From Hallerella porci (GTDB lineage Bacteria > Fibrobacterota > Fibrobacteria > Fibrobacterales > Fibrobacteraceae): a stretch of 64,000 bases of DNA. Shown piece after piece: positions 8,671 to 17,333 of this stretch; within the stretch, counting starts at the first letter, position 1; every line of letters starts with the position of its first letter. The DNA is taken from contig NZ_QGHD01000002.1 in the NCBI RefSeq assembly GCF_003148885.1, positions 109,323 through 173,322 of the forward strand, in the 5' to 3' direction. The position numbers and the translations under genes were made by a program. The notes under the pieces were generated by a model. It did not search any database. It had not been told where the DNA came from and worked only from the letters and a program-made list of their open reading frames with translations.

Positions 8671-9699
8671 TCAACTAAAACGCCCCGCGAGCTGTTTCCG
8701 TTTTTTGCCGCGTTCCGAAAGAAGCGCTTCGACCAAAAATAAAATCGCAGCCATCGCTAAGAAAATTTGATAGCGATCTTGATAATTTTCCATTTGATCC
8801 GAAGAAGTATCGCGCTTTTCTAAACTTTCAATTTCCGAAAGCACTTTTTGCAGTTGAAATTCGCCGGGACTTGCGTAAAAATATCGCGCGCCCGTGATGC
8901 TTGCCACATCTTGCAATGTGCGTTCTTCCAAATGCGTTGTCACGATATTTCCGAAGCGATCTTTGTGATACGAGACGTCGCCATTTTTCGTCGGCTCCGG
9001 AATAGGAACGCCTTCTTTCGATCCGATGCCAACGGTGTAAATGCGAATTCCCGCTTCCGCAGCTTCTTTCGCTTTTTCCACCGCTTTTGCATCTTGTTCT
9101 TCGCCATCGCTCATAAGCACCATCACCGCATACTTAGACGGTACTTTGGAACGACGAAACATTTGCATACCTTTGTCAATTGCCGCAGCCAAATCCGTTC
9201 CCGGCAAAAGCCAACCCGGTTCCAAATCCCGCAGAATTAACTGCACCGTTCCATAATCGAGAGTGAGCGGAACCAAAGTTTGCGCTTCGCCCGAAAACGC
9301 AACAAGCCCGACGCGATCTCCCGAAAGCGTATCCAAGAACGCCGAAATTTCATGCCGCGAACGCACCAAACGATTCGGCTTTACATCTTCCGCAAGCATC
9401 GAAAGCGACACATCTTGCAAAAGTAAAATGTCCAAACCTTTGCGTTCGATATGTTCCATTTGCCTTCCCCATTGCGGGCGTGCAAGCGCAACAATCAAAA
9501 ACGCAATGCCCAAAAGAAGCAGTCCTGTTTTCGTCGCACGACGCCACGGCGAAAGCGAAGTCGCAATTTTCGGAAGCATTGAAATCGACGCAAATTTCGA
9601 AGCGAGTTTTTTTCGCCGACGATACGCGTAAACGAATAAAAGCAAAAATAGCGGTAGGGTAAAAAGAGCCCACAAAAAATTCGGTTCTGCAAATCTCAT
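8671..9699 (-). CDS. batB: BatB-like VWA-domain membrane protein
   Basis: A 342-residue inner-membrane protein. Two N-terminal membrane segments (residues 7-25 and 57-75) are followed by a VWA domain with the MIDAS motif DVSLS in LLLQDVSLSMLAED, and a C-terminal membrane segment (IFLAMAAILFLVEALL). The layout TM-TM-VWA-TM is that of BatA/BatB. The VWA domain would face the periplasm and bind protein partners through a metal. Its ATG overlaps the stop of the upstream VWA gene (ATGA), so translation is coupled. GAGG precedes the start. Confidence 0.87.
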   Translation of the reverse strand: MRFAEPNFLWALFTLPLFLLLFVYAYRRRKKLASKFASISMLPKIATSLSPWRRATKTGLLLLGIAFLIVALARPQWGRQMEHIERKGLDILLLQDVSLSMLAEDVKPNRLVRSRHEISAFLDTLSGDRVGLVAFSGEAQTLVPLTLDYGTVQLILRDLEPGWLLPGTDLAAAIDKGMQMFRRSKVPSKYAVMVLMSDGEEQDAKAVEKAKEAAEAGIRIYTVGIGSKEGVPIPEPTKNGDVSYHKDRFGNIVTTHLEERTLQDVASITGARYFYASPGEFQLQKVLSEIESLEKRDTSSDQMENYQDRYQIFLAMAAILFLVEALLSERGKKRKQLAGRFS

Positions 9700-10790
9700 G
9701 GAATCCTCACAAATCGCGTATTCGCTAAAACGAGTTCAAGCAAAATGAAAAGTGCACCCGCGAGCAGCCACGGATAAAATTTTTCGGAATAACGAGCGTA
9801 AGCAATCGTTTGAATTTCTGTTTTTTCTAACTGATCGATTTCGCTGTAAATTTTTTCCAAATCTTCTTTGCTTTCGGCGCGGTAAAATCTCCCGCCAGTT
9901 GTAGCGGCGATTTGCCCGAGAGTTTTTTCGTCCAAACTATTTTCGGGCGGAATCGGTTGTTCGCCCCACGAAATTTCTCCGGTCCACGGATTTTGTTGGA
10001 ATGCGAGGAAAGTTCCGCTGCGTTTTCCGACGCCGATTGTATAAACTTTGACGCCAAGCGCTTTCGCCACTTCTGCCGCATGCAGCGGAGGCACAATACT
10101 TGCGTTGTCAATTCCATCGGTTAATAAAATCACAATTTTCGATTTTGCATCGGATTTTTCAAGCCGCGCAAGCGAAGTCATTAAACCGTCACCAATTGCA
10201 GTTCCATTTCCCGAAGCCGTTGAATCATTCACCGACGCTAAAATTTCGAGCAGAGCGCCGTAATCCAACGTGAGAGGCACTAACGTATACGAATTGCCCG
10301 CAAAAGCCGAAAGTCCAATGCGATCGCTTTCTCGTTTTTGAATAAATTCCGCCATCACATTTTTCGCATAACCTAACCGCGAATAATCCCAAAACTTCCC
10401 GCTCTTCCAAACTTTTTCTGCATTCATGACGCCGAGTTTTGCTTGATCCATCCGCGTTAGCATATCGAGAATACTCATCGAGCCCGAAACGTCTAACGAA
10501 AGCATAATGTCTACGCCATCCGTCGAAGTGTATTCGACTTCCGTCGCATTTTGCGGTCGCGCAAGCGCCACAATAAAGCAGCAAAGAGCCAAAAGACGAA
10601 GAGCGGGGACAATGTAGCGCGCACGAGCCCGCGAACCTTTCGCCGCTTTTTTCGCAATCGCTAACGCCGGAAATTTAATCGTACTTTTCCGTTTTCGCGA
10701 ATGCCACCACCAATCCGCAATCAAAAGCGGAACGAGCAGCAAAAGCAAAAATGCTTCGGGATTTTGAAAATGCAAATTAGCGAGATCCAT
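9696..10790 (-). CDS. batA: BatA-like VWA-domain membrane protein
   Basis: A 364-residue inner-membrane protein with N-terminal membrane segments (residues 13-25 and about 60-78), a VWA domain with a full MIDAS (DVSGS in LSLDVSGSMSILD; later LLTDGIDN) and a C-terminal membrane segment. It is about 20 residues longer than BatB, with an insert after the MIDAS. AAGGAG lies 7 bases before the ATG at 10790; an ATG at 10796 is too close to it. The start overlaps the BatD-like gene by 14 bases. It is predicted to act with MoxR and the DUF58 protein in an envelope complex. Confidence 0.87.
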   Translation of the reverse strand: MDLANLHFQNPEAFLLLLLVPLLIADWWWHSRKRKSTIKFPALAIAKKAAKGSRARARYIVPALRLLALCCFIVALARPQNATEVEYTSTDGVDIMLSLDVSGSMSILDMLTRMDQAKLGVMNAEKVWKSGKFWDYSRLGYAKNVMAEFIQKRESDRIGLSAFAGNSYTLVPLTLDYGALLEILASVNDSTASGNGTAIGDGLMTSLARLEKSDAKSKIVILLTDGIDNASIVPPLHAAEVAKALGVKVYTIGVGKRSGTFLAFQQNPWTGEISWGEQPIPPENSLDEKTLGQIAATTGGRFYRAESKEDLEKIYSEIDQLEKTEIQTIAYARYSEKFYPWLLAGALFILLELVLANTRFVRIP

Positions 10791-11754
10791 TCGCATTCTC
10801 CTTCTTTTCTTCGGGCGAAGGCTTCGTGTCTTCGACTAAACGACTCGCCCAATCCATCCAAAATAATCCGCGGTCATCGCCGATTTTCATCTTGGCAAAT
10901 TTCACCGGATACGTTTCTTTTTCAAGTTCCACAAGCGACTGCTTATACGCTTCTTCTAAATTCGGCATTTGCGAAACGCGCGATTTTAATTGCGAAAGAG
11001 TCGCATCCAAAATGCCTTCGGTCGGGTGCTCGCCCAAAAAACGCCGTTCGACATAACGCCGCACAATAAAACTGAGCGCTGTATAAAATTCCGCTTGATT
11101 TCCCGCTGCGAGTAATTGCTTATTCTGCAAATCTTTTAACGCGAGCACCGCTTCTTCGTAAGGCGGAAGCTGCGGCACTTCTTTTTCTTTGCGGAATTTT
11201 TTGTGCAAAATCCATCCGAGCGCAATTAAAATGATCGCCGCCAAAACGATGAGTAAAATCGAAAGCCATTTCGGAAGTCGCGGATCATTTAACGGCTCTT
11301 CTGCATCCAAAATATCTTCTTCGCTGCCATCGGTCCGCGTGACCACTTTCACCGCCACCGGATCCGTTTTGGTTTCAGCGGTATCTGCTTTGAGAACTGC
11401 GCGCACTTCTTGCGGCGCAATCAAAAAATCGCCCGCGACAAATGTATTGAGAGTCGCTTTCCAAATAAATTTTTTCTGCCCTTTTAATCCTTCGACCGGA
11501 ACTTCTTCGTGCTGCATATCTTTCACTTCGAAGTTCCCTAAATTGCCGACGAAACTCGGCAAATCCACGCGGGCACTTTCGGGAGCAGTCACCGTGATTT
11601 CGTAATCAAAACGGTCGCCGACAAAAACCTGCGACGCAGTCGTCGTCGATTTCACCGAGATATTTAACGCAAACGCTGGAATTGTGAGCAGTAAAATTCC
11701 GCATACAAGCAAACTCGGCAACTTTCCGCGTCGCAAAAATTCAACCATTTTCAT
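10777..11754 (-). CDS. BatD-like membrane protein
   Basis: A 325-residue protein. A signal peptide (LPSLLVCGILLLTIPAFA) is followed by a beta-sandwich periplasmic domain (about residues 30-145, with SQVFVGDRFDYEITVTAP), one membrane helix (WLSILLIVLAAIILIALGWIL) and a cytoplasmic helical tail with FIVRRYVERRFL. The N-terminal part resembles the oxygen-tolerance (BatD) domain. The start at 11754 has GGAG five bases upstream and lies just after the DUF58 stop. It shares its plan with the first gene of the operon at 13639-14463, so the operon carries two BatD-like proteins. Confidence 0.75.
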   Translation of the reverse strand: MKMVEFLRRGKLPSLLVCGILLLTIPAFALNISVKSTTTASQVFVGDRFDYEITVTAPESARVDLPSFVGNLGNFEVKDMQHEEVPVEGLKGQKKFIWKATLNTFVAGDFLIAPQEVRAVLKADTAETKTDPVAVKVVTRTDGSEEDILDAEEPLNDPRLPKWLSILLIVLAAIILIALGWILHKKFRKEKEVPQLPPYEEAVLALKDLQNKQLLAAGNQAEFYTALSFIVRRYVERRFLGEHPTEGILDATLSQLKSRVSQMPNLEEAYKQSLVELEKETYPVKFAKMKIGDDRGLFWMDWASRLVEDTKPSPEEKKENANGSR

Positions 11755-11755
11755 T

Positions 11756-12643
11756 TTAACTCCGACGTCTTTGCAGCATTCTAAAATATTCGACAAGTGG
11801 CGCCACCGTATCGCGAAATTCTTCGCGGACTTGACACTGCACATAATCCACATTCATTTTTTGAAATAAATTTTTCGTCGCTTTCTGCGCCTTTTTCGCT
11901 TCGTAGGCAAACGCTTCGCGGAAGGCGGCATCGCCCGTATCGACGAGCATCGTTTCGCCCGTTTCCGGATCTTCAAATTCGACAAGTCCGACTGGCGGAA
12001 GTTCCGATTCGCGCGGATCCGTTACCGAAACCGCAAGCATATCGTGACGCTTCCCGAGAATTTTAAAAGCGGTCTCAAATCCCGAATCCAAAAAATCCGA
12101 CATCACGACGACCATCGCGCGCCGATTCAAAACGCCGCCTACATATTCGAGCGCACGCTGTAAATTCGTCCCATGATGTTCCGGTTTAAAATAAAGAATT
12201 TCGCGAATTAAACGCAGCGCATGTTTCTTTCCTTTCGCCGGCGGAATGAAAAGTTCCACTTGATCCGTAAAAATGAGAAGTCCCACTTTATCGTTATTGC
12301 GGACAGCGGCAAACGAAAGCAAAGCCGTAATCGCCGCCATCGCTTCGCCTTTCATTTCTTTTCCCGAACCGAATTCCGAACTCGAACTCGCATCGACCAT
12401 GAGCATTAACGTAAGTTCACGTTCTTCGATGAACTTTTTAATATACGGCGTCCCCATGCGGGCGGAGACATTCCAATCGATGGAGCGCACATCGTCGCCG
12501 GGAACATATTCGCGGACTTCACTAAATTCCACGCCGTTCCCTTTGAACGAGCTGTGATACGCGCCCGCCATCATCGAATCGAGAGACCCCCGCACCGAAA
12601 GTTCAATGCGGTTCACCGTTTTAAGAATATCTTTCGAAAGCAT
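11756..12643 (-). CDS. DUF58 / VWA-like protein of the MoxR-Bat operon
   Basis: A 295-residue cytoplasmic protein. The DUF58 signature is present: GNGVEFSEVREYVPGDDVRSIDWNVSAR, followed by a VWA-like fold with LMVDASSSSEF as a partial MIDAS. DUF58 proteins are regularly encoded next to MoxR ATPases and are thought to be their partners or adaptors. The start at 12643 (MLSKDILKTV) lies one base after the MoxR stop. A longer frame to 12685 only overlaps moxR. Function beyond the MoxR link is not established. Confidence 0.88.
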   Translation of the reverse strand: MLSKDILKTVNRIELSVRGSLDSMMAGAYHSSFKGNGVEFSEVREYVPGDDVRSIDWNVSARMGTPYIKKFIEERELTLMLMVDASSSSEFGSGKEMKGEAMAAITALLSFAAVRNNDKVGLLIFTDQVELFIPPAKGKKHALRLIREILYFKPEHHGTNLQRALEYVGGVLNRRAMVVVMSDFLDSGFETAFKILGKRHDMLAVSVTDPRESELPPVGLVEFEDPETGETMLVDTGDAAFREAFAYEAKKAQKATKNLFQKMNVDYVQCQVREEFRDTVAPLVEYFRMLQRRRS

Positions 12644-12644
12644 A

Positions 12645-13631
12645 TTATGGCACTTCGACCGAATCCAAAATTTTCTGCACCACAAGTTCTGCCGAAACTT
12701 CTTCGGCTTCTGCTTCGTAGCTCAAAATAATGCGGTGACGCAACACTTCCATCGCGACAGCTTTTACATCTTCGGGAGTCACATAACCGCGGCCTTCGAT
12801 AAACGCATGCGCTTTCGCTGCTTTCGCAAGTCCAATAGACGCACGCGGAGAAGCTCCCGTCGAAATAAATCCGGCAAGTTCCGCTTTCTTAATTCCCGCA
12901 GGATCACGCGTCGCAAGAACCAAATTCACAATGTATTCGCGGATGCGTTCGTCCACGTAAATTTCTTTCACCAATTCCCGCGCATTCAAAATGTCTTGCT
13001 TATTCGCAACCGCTTGCGGCACCTTTAATCCCGAACCGCTCACCGCTTCGAGAATTTTCATTTCATCTTCTTTGCCGGGGTAACCCACTTTAACCTTTAA
13101 CAAGAAACGATCGACTTGCGCTTCGGGCAAAGGATAAGTGCCTTCTTGTTCAATCGGGTTCTGCGTTGCGAGAACCAAAAACGGAGCGTCCAACGGATAC
13201 GTTTCATCGCCGATGGTAATCATCCGTTCCTGCATCGCTTCGAGAAGTGCGCTCTGCACTTTCGACGGCGCACGGTTAATTTCGTCGGCCAAAACCAAAT
13301 TGGTAAAAAGCGGGCCTTTCCGCGTTTCGAAGCGGGATTCTTTCGCATTGTAAATAGTCGTACCGAGTAAATCCGCCGGGAGAAGATCCGGAGTAAATTG
13401 AATCCGCTTAAAATCCAACGAAACTGCGCTTGCAAAAGCTTGCACCGCAGTCGTCTTCGCAAGTCCCGGAAGACCTTCCAACAAAATATGTCCATCGGCG
13501 AGAATTCCTGTGAGAATGCTCTTCACCATATCCTTTTGCCCGATGACCGTGCCTTCTACTTCGCGTAAAAGGTCCACGCAAAAATGGCTCTGATCTTTAA
13601 TTTTTTCCGAAAGTTCTTGAACGTTTGTCAT
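12645..13631 (-). CDS. moxR: MoxR-family AAA+ ATPase
   Basis: A 328-residue AAA+ ATPase. Walker A is GLPGLAKTT, Walker B is LVLADEINRAP, sensor 1 lies in LVLATQNPIEQEGTYPLPEAQ, and the lid domain has STGASPRASIGLAKAAKA. These are the signature blocks of the MoxR branch. MoxR proteins act as chaperone-like ATPases for VWA-containing complexes. It lies second in the Bat operon, 7 bases downstream of the first gene. It is strongly linked to DUF58, BatA and BatB by order. Confidence 0.95.
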   Translation of the reverse strand: MTNVQELSEKIKDQSHFCVDLLREVEGTVIGQKDMVKSILTGILADGHILLEGLPGLAKTTAVQAFASAVSLDFKRIQFTPDLLPADLLGTTIYNAKESRFETRKGPLFTNLVLADEINRAPSKVQSALLEAMQERMITIGDETYPLDAPFLVLATQNPIEQEGTYPLPEAQVDRFLLKVKVGYPGKEDEMKILEAVSGSGLKVPQAVANKQDILNARELVKEIYVDERIREYIVNLVLATRDPAGIKKAELAGFISTGASPRASIGLAKAAKAHAFIEGRGYVTPEDVKAVAMEVLRHRIILSYEAEAEEVSAELVVQKILDSVEVP

Positions 13632-13638
13632 GTTGACC

Positions 13639-14463
13639 TCAATCGTCTTCTTGAATGTTTAAAAGTTTTGCAGCGATTTTCCAAAGTTCTTTGTTTTGGA
13701 AAGCATCGCGATCACCGCCACCGTAACGCGCCTGCGCAAATTCTTGCAAAAGCGCATCCCAGTTGACAAGTTTTCCGTTGGCGGCAAGTTCCTCTAAATT
13801 TTCACTGCCGAATTGTTTTTTCGCCCACTTTTTGCAAAGCGATTCCAAATCCAAAATCCAAGTGCGGCTGTCGGCTTTCGTCACCCGCTTCTTGAGCAAA
13901 ATAAATTCTTCGGCAAATTCATCTTGTTCGCGCTTTTCTGTTTTCGCGTGCGCTGCAGCCATTTTCCGCTTTCGTTGAATTAGAACAAAGCCCGCGATTA
14001 AAATCGCAAGCAGAAACACGCTTAAAATCGTCCACGCAGCCGTATGCGACGGCGTATCCACGCGAAAATGCATTTCTTCTGCCGAAAATTCAAAAGGTCC
14101 ATTCGCCGAAGGAATTTGAAATTTCAACGCAGGAATCGAAACATTCCCCGTATCGCTCGCGGTAAGCGTATAAACGAACTGCGTATTCGAAATCGAATTT
14201 TTCCCTTGCACCACCCGAGAATGTTCTTCGCGGACGCTTAACTGCGAAATTCCCTTCGCATTTGCCGAAGACACGGGCAAAATTAAAACCGAACTTTGCC
14301 CCGCTGGCGCTTGCCAGGCGACATTCACTTTATATTCAAAAGTGTCGCCTTGTAAAATCGGCAAAGAAAGGGAATCTGCATGAACCGAAATGTTAATCTG
14401 TAAAGGTTCTGCGGCAGCCGCCGAATCCACCGCCATTTGATTTTGCAAAGAATCCGTGATCAT
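13639..14463 (-). CDS. BatD-like single-pass membrane protein, first gene of the operon
   Basis: About 274 residues from the ATG at 14463; a GTG at 14490 would add nine. The N-terminal half is a beta-rich domain (residues about 25-130: LPILQGDTFEYKVNVAW, FVYTLTASDTGNVSIPALKF). Next comes one membrane helix (TILSVFLLAILIAGFVLI), then a charged cytoplasmic tail of about 110 residues. This is the plan of BatD. No good signal peptide or Shine-Dalgarno sequence is visible for either start, so the true N-terminus is uncertain. An in-frame stop immediately precedes the GTG. It opens the eight-gene Bat operon. Confidence 0.65.
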   Translation of the reverse strand: MITDSLQNQMAVDSAAAAEPLQINISVHADSLSLPILQGDTFEYKVNVAWQAPAGQSSVLILPVSSANAKGISQLSVREEHSRVVQGKNSISNTQFVYTLTASDTGNVSIPALKFQIPSANGPFEFSAEEMHFRVDTPSHTAAWTILSVFLLAILIAGFVLIQRKRKMAAAHAKTEKREQDEFAEEFILLKKRVTKADSRTWILDLESLCKKWAKKQFGSENLEELAANGKLVNWDALLQEFAQARYGGGDRDAFQNKELWKIAAKLLNIQEDD

Positions 14464-14529
14464 CAAAAAAGAATATAAAAATCTCCCCACTCAAAAGCGT
14501 CACGAAAAATTCATAAAAAGGTAAAATCA

Positions 14530-14556
14530 AAAACGCCCGCCAAAGGCGGGCGTTTT
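14530..14556 (-). terminator. Terminator of the GH8 lipoprotein gene
   Basis: A perfect GC-rich stem AAAACGCCCGCC / GGCGGGCGTTTT with loop AAA, 24 bases past the GH8 stop. On the reverse strand it is followed by TTTTTGATTTT. Confidence 0.8.
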
Positions 14557-14579
14557 CAAACTTTTTTCAAAGCAAAGGA

Positions 14580-15968
14580 TTAGAATCCGAGAGTCGCCGG
14601 CTTCACGTACTTACCATTCAGCAACTGACTCATCATCATCTGCAGAATATCACTAAAGTAGCTCGTTGTAGAAAGCGTCATCTGCTTTGCATTAAAGATA
14701 TTGGTGCAGGCATCAACCCAAGCATCGGCGCCAGCCATACCGGTTAAGCACCAAGCCCCCCACCATTCCATCGGAACTTTAGACATTTCTTTGTCACTGC
14801 CCACAGCCAAATTCCAAGAATATTTCACCGCAGGAATCTGAGCCGGATCATTGTTCGAACGCGTTGCGATAAATGTATTCAAAGTATTCAAGATGGTAGC
14901 AGCGCGTTCATCTTGGAACCAGTAATAATCCCAAGCCAAACGCCACGGAATACGCACCGATTCCTTGTCAAAGCGCCAATAACTCGCTTGCGCTGAATTA
15001 TTATTCGGATCCACAGCAACACCAGCGCCATTGCACCAATCAGGGAAAACGCCCGTGCCAGCGGCTTGCACTTGTTGCATAAAGGCATATTCGGCATCCA
15101 AAACACCCTTCCAATCATGTGTGGGATCTACAGCAGCAAACAAGCGAAGCGCCACCGGAGAGAAATAGCTCAAGTTGTAAGCCGGATCAGCCCCAGTCCA
15201 CATCGGCGTATCTCCCGAATAGAGAAGCAAATTTGTCGGGTTGACTTCATAAGTCCAAAGCGCATTGATCAAAGTCAACGCATCTTCTAAATAGGCGGCA
15301 TTTCCGGTTTGATAATACGCAATCACGAGCGAAGCAGCGATATCCAAGTCCGCATCCGTCGCACTCGCATCATCGCCAATATCCCAGCTAAAGGACGAAG
15401 TAAGCCAAGGCATCAAAGCGTGTCCGCTTGCATACGAAGTATTGCGATACGCTTTGCTATAAACCCAAAGACGGTTATATGCATCCATATCGCCTTGGAA
15501 AAGCGTAATTAACATACCATAACCGATTCCTTCCGAAACGGTACAGCCGCGCTTATACATATTGGTGCCTTGTGCTTCATCAATTTGGCAACCCGCATAG
15601 TTATAAGTTGACCAAATTACACGAGCTGCAGCCAATCCTTGAGCATTATAAGCACCAAAAATTTCCCCAAACTGAGCCCCTAATGTGGGATACTTTGTCG
15701 CTTCTTCTTCTTGAGTAGTATAATGGAAACCTTTCCAAGTCGGATACAGCGCATCGGTATACAAAGCATTCGCCGTCGCCGGAAGGCGTGATGTCTTCGC
15801 CACAGGAACATTTCCACTCGATCCGCCCGCAGAACTGGTCGGAATTATCACAGAACCCGAAGAGGTCGGATCCACGGGATCTGGGCTCGAAGAGCTGTCG
15901 CTCGAGCAAGCGTTCAAGCCGAACATCGCACACAAGGCGACAGTGCAAAGGGGAAGTTTTAACTGCAT
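14580..15968 (-). CDS. GH8 glycoside hydrolase, lipoprotein
   Basis: A 462-residue lipoprotein of glycoside hydrolase family 8. The lipobox is LNAC with Cys21, followed by a Ser/Pro-rich linker (residues 22-60). The GH8 domain runs from about residue 65 to the end. The general acid Glu146 is in TVSEGIGYGML, and the conserved Asp cluster is SATDADLDIAAS (D205, D207, D209). GH8 enzymes cleave cellulose, xylan or chitosan by inversion; cellulose or mixed-linkage glucan is likely here. Start taken at 15968, with GGAG 7 bases upstream and the signal sequence at the right place; a longer frame to 16097 has no RBS. No carbohydrate-binding module or sorting tail is present, unlike the GH8 at 17334. 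Confidence 0.88.
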   Translation of the reverse strand: MQLKLPLCTVALCAMFGLNACSSDSSSSPDPVDPTSSGSVIIPTSSAGGSSGNVPVAKTSRLPATANALYTDALYPTWKGFHYTTQEEEATKYPTLGAQFGEIFGAYNAQGLAAARVIWSTYNYAGCQIDEAQGTNMYKRGCTVSEGIGYGMLITLFQGDMDAYNRLWVYSKAYRNTSYASGHALMPWLTSSFSWDIGDDASATDADLDIAASLVIAYYQTGNAAYLEDALTLINALWTYEVNPTNLLLYSGDTPMWTGADPAYNLSYFSPVALRLFAAVDPTHDWKGVLDAEYAFMQQVQAAGTGVFPDWCNGAGVAVDPNNNSAQASYWRFDKESVRIPWRLAWDYYWFQDERAATILNTLNTFIATRSNNDPAQIPAVKYSWNLAVGSDKEMSKVPMEWWGAWCLTGMAGADAWVDACTNIFNAKQMTLSTTSYFSDILQMMMSQLLNGKYVKPATLGF

Positions 15969-16072
15969 AAAATCTCCAAAAAGATTGCCGTATCTCAATA
16001 CGGGAAAAGTCTTCTTAAATATATAATGGAAAATCCCAATTCCCACCCAAAGCAAGGAAAATTTCTGCTTAC

Positions 16073-16111
16073 AAAAAAAGAATGGAATCTGCATCACACA
16101 GACTCCATTCT
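16073..16111 (-). terminator. Terminator of the small secreted protein gene
   Basis: Read on the reverse strand, AGAATGGAGTCTG / CAGATTCCATTCT forms a 13-bp stem with a loop of 7, followed by a run of seven T. It lies 23 bases past the stop. Confidence 0.85.
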
Positions 16112-16134
16112 AAATTCCCAAAGAGAATTCTCAA

Positions 16135-17061
16135 TTACTTGAGAACAATCTTCTGGCTGAGATTTGCTTGACCAGCAACACGAACCATGTAGATACCTGC
16201 GTCCATGTTAGCGAGGTTCAAAGAAGCGTTTGCCGAGTTGAGAACGCTCTTGAGCATCACTTGGCCTTGGAGGTTGATCACTTCGACCGTTGCACCAGCC
16301 TTCACGCCAGAGATAGCGAGAGTGCGACCAGCAACAGAAGCCTTCAATGCAGATGCAGACTTCACAGATTGGATTGCAGAGCCATCGCACTTGCCGAGTT
16401 CACCGATTTGAGCAACGTTGAAGTTCGTTGTCTTGCCGTCAGCAGCAGCCATTTTGAACTTGATTGCAGAAGCCTTGCTAAGAACAATAGACTGATCCAC
16501 TTTATTGCCCCAGCCTGCTTCCTGCTTGAACTGAGCCCAAGGAAGGTCCACAACCGTCACGACCGCAGCAATCTTCAAAGAAGCCTTGTAGTTATTGTAT
16601 TTGGTAAGAGTACCTTCATCTTCCGGTGCAATTTCAAGTGCCGGAGCAATTCCATCGGACTTGTAACCGAGGCAGATACCACCCCAAGAAGAAATATCAG
16701 CACCTTCTTGGTTTCCGCTCACCAAGTTGAAACCAACGCCAACGAACGGATACTTGTAAGGACCACCCATTGTAGCGGAACCGCAAATACCACCGCACAT
16801 ATCAATAATCGGATCCATTGCGTCGTCAGCGTATTGGTTACCTTTATCTGTAGGCCAAGTAATCTTCGAGGTTCCCGGACCATTATCAGCGGTTTCCTTG
16901 TTATCGTTGTAATCGTACCAATAACCATAGGTGTCGTCAGTAACATCACCCACACCGGTTTCAACGCGGTAGGAATCAGGTCCACCAACCCAAGTTTCCA
17001 TACCGAAAGACATAGAAACTGCAGCGAGAATTGCAGAAGCTGCGAGGATTTTCTTGTTCAT
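16135..17061 (-). CDS. Small secreted carbohydrate-binding-like protein with sorting tail
   Basis: A 308-residue secreted protein. A signal peptide covers residues 1-20. A beta-sandwich-like region (residues about 30-215, with PYKYPFVGVGFNLV, GGICLGYKSDG and VVDLPWAQFKQEAGWG) resembles the CBM11/CIA30 module of the neighbouring GH8 (KYPFAGIACSF, VHIVYKSKG). A C-terminal tail of about 80 residues ends LNLANMDAGIYMVRVAGQA, like type IX sorting domains. No catalytic domain is visible, so it may be a stand-alone cellulose-binding or scaffold protein. Codon choice is strongly restricted compared with neighbours, and a strong terminator follows, suggesting high expression. The function is inferred. 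Confidence 0.75.
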   Translation of the reverse strand: MNKKILAASAILAAVSMSFGMETWVGGPDSYRVETGVGDVTDDTYGYWYDYNDNKETADNGPGTSKITWPTDKGNQYADDAMDPIIDMCGGICGSATMGGPYKYPFVGVGFNLVSGNQEGADISSWGGICLGYKSDGIAPALEIAPEDEGTLTKYNNYKASLKIAAVVTVVDLPWAQFKQEAGWGNKVDQSIVLSKASAIKFKMAAADGKTTNFNVAQIGELGKCDGSAIQSVKSASALKASVAGRTLAISGVKAGATVEVINLQGQVMLKSVLNSANASLNLANMDAGIYMVRVAGQANLSQKIVLK

Positions 17062-17113
17062 AGTTTTCTCTCTCTTGTTAATGTGAATGCCCTATGCGGG
17101 CGGTTTGCAACTT

Positions 17114-17119
17114 AATATA
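17114..17119 (-). promoter_or_regulatory. Candidate -10 element for the small secreted protein
   Basis: TATATT on the reverse strand lies 53 bases before the ATG, in a very A/T-rich stretch with several A-tracts upstream (17123-17185) that could serve as an UP element. No good -35 box at 16-18 bases. A GAGAGAG Shine-Dalgarno sequence precedes the ATG. Confidence 0.3.
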
Positions 17120-17333
17120 TCTTTTTTTTGCAAAAAGAAAAGGGATTTTTTTTGGCAGCGGCATTTTTTTTCAAAAAAACGCTTTTTTGCGATAATTTGC
17201 ACATTTGTTAATTTTATTTTTACAATTCATTTTTCCCAATTATCCCCCATTCTGTGATAAACAGAAACATTTTAAACAAATTTATACAATAAAAGTTTTT
17301 CAATTTGCCTTTTCGATGATTATTTTGTAGGCT

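Noticed and set aside
16168..17115. A 315-residue forward frame opposite the small secreted protein
   Set aside because: Composition rich in Arg, Ser and Cys without hydrophobic core; the opposite strand has a signal peptide, tail and terminator.
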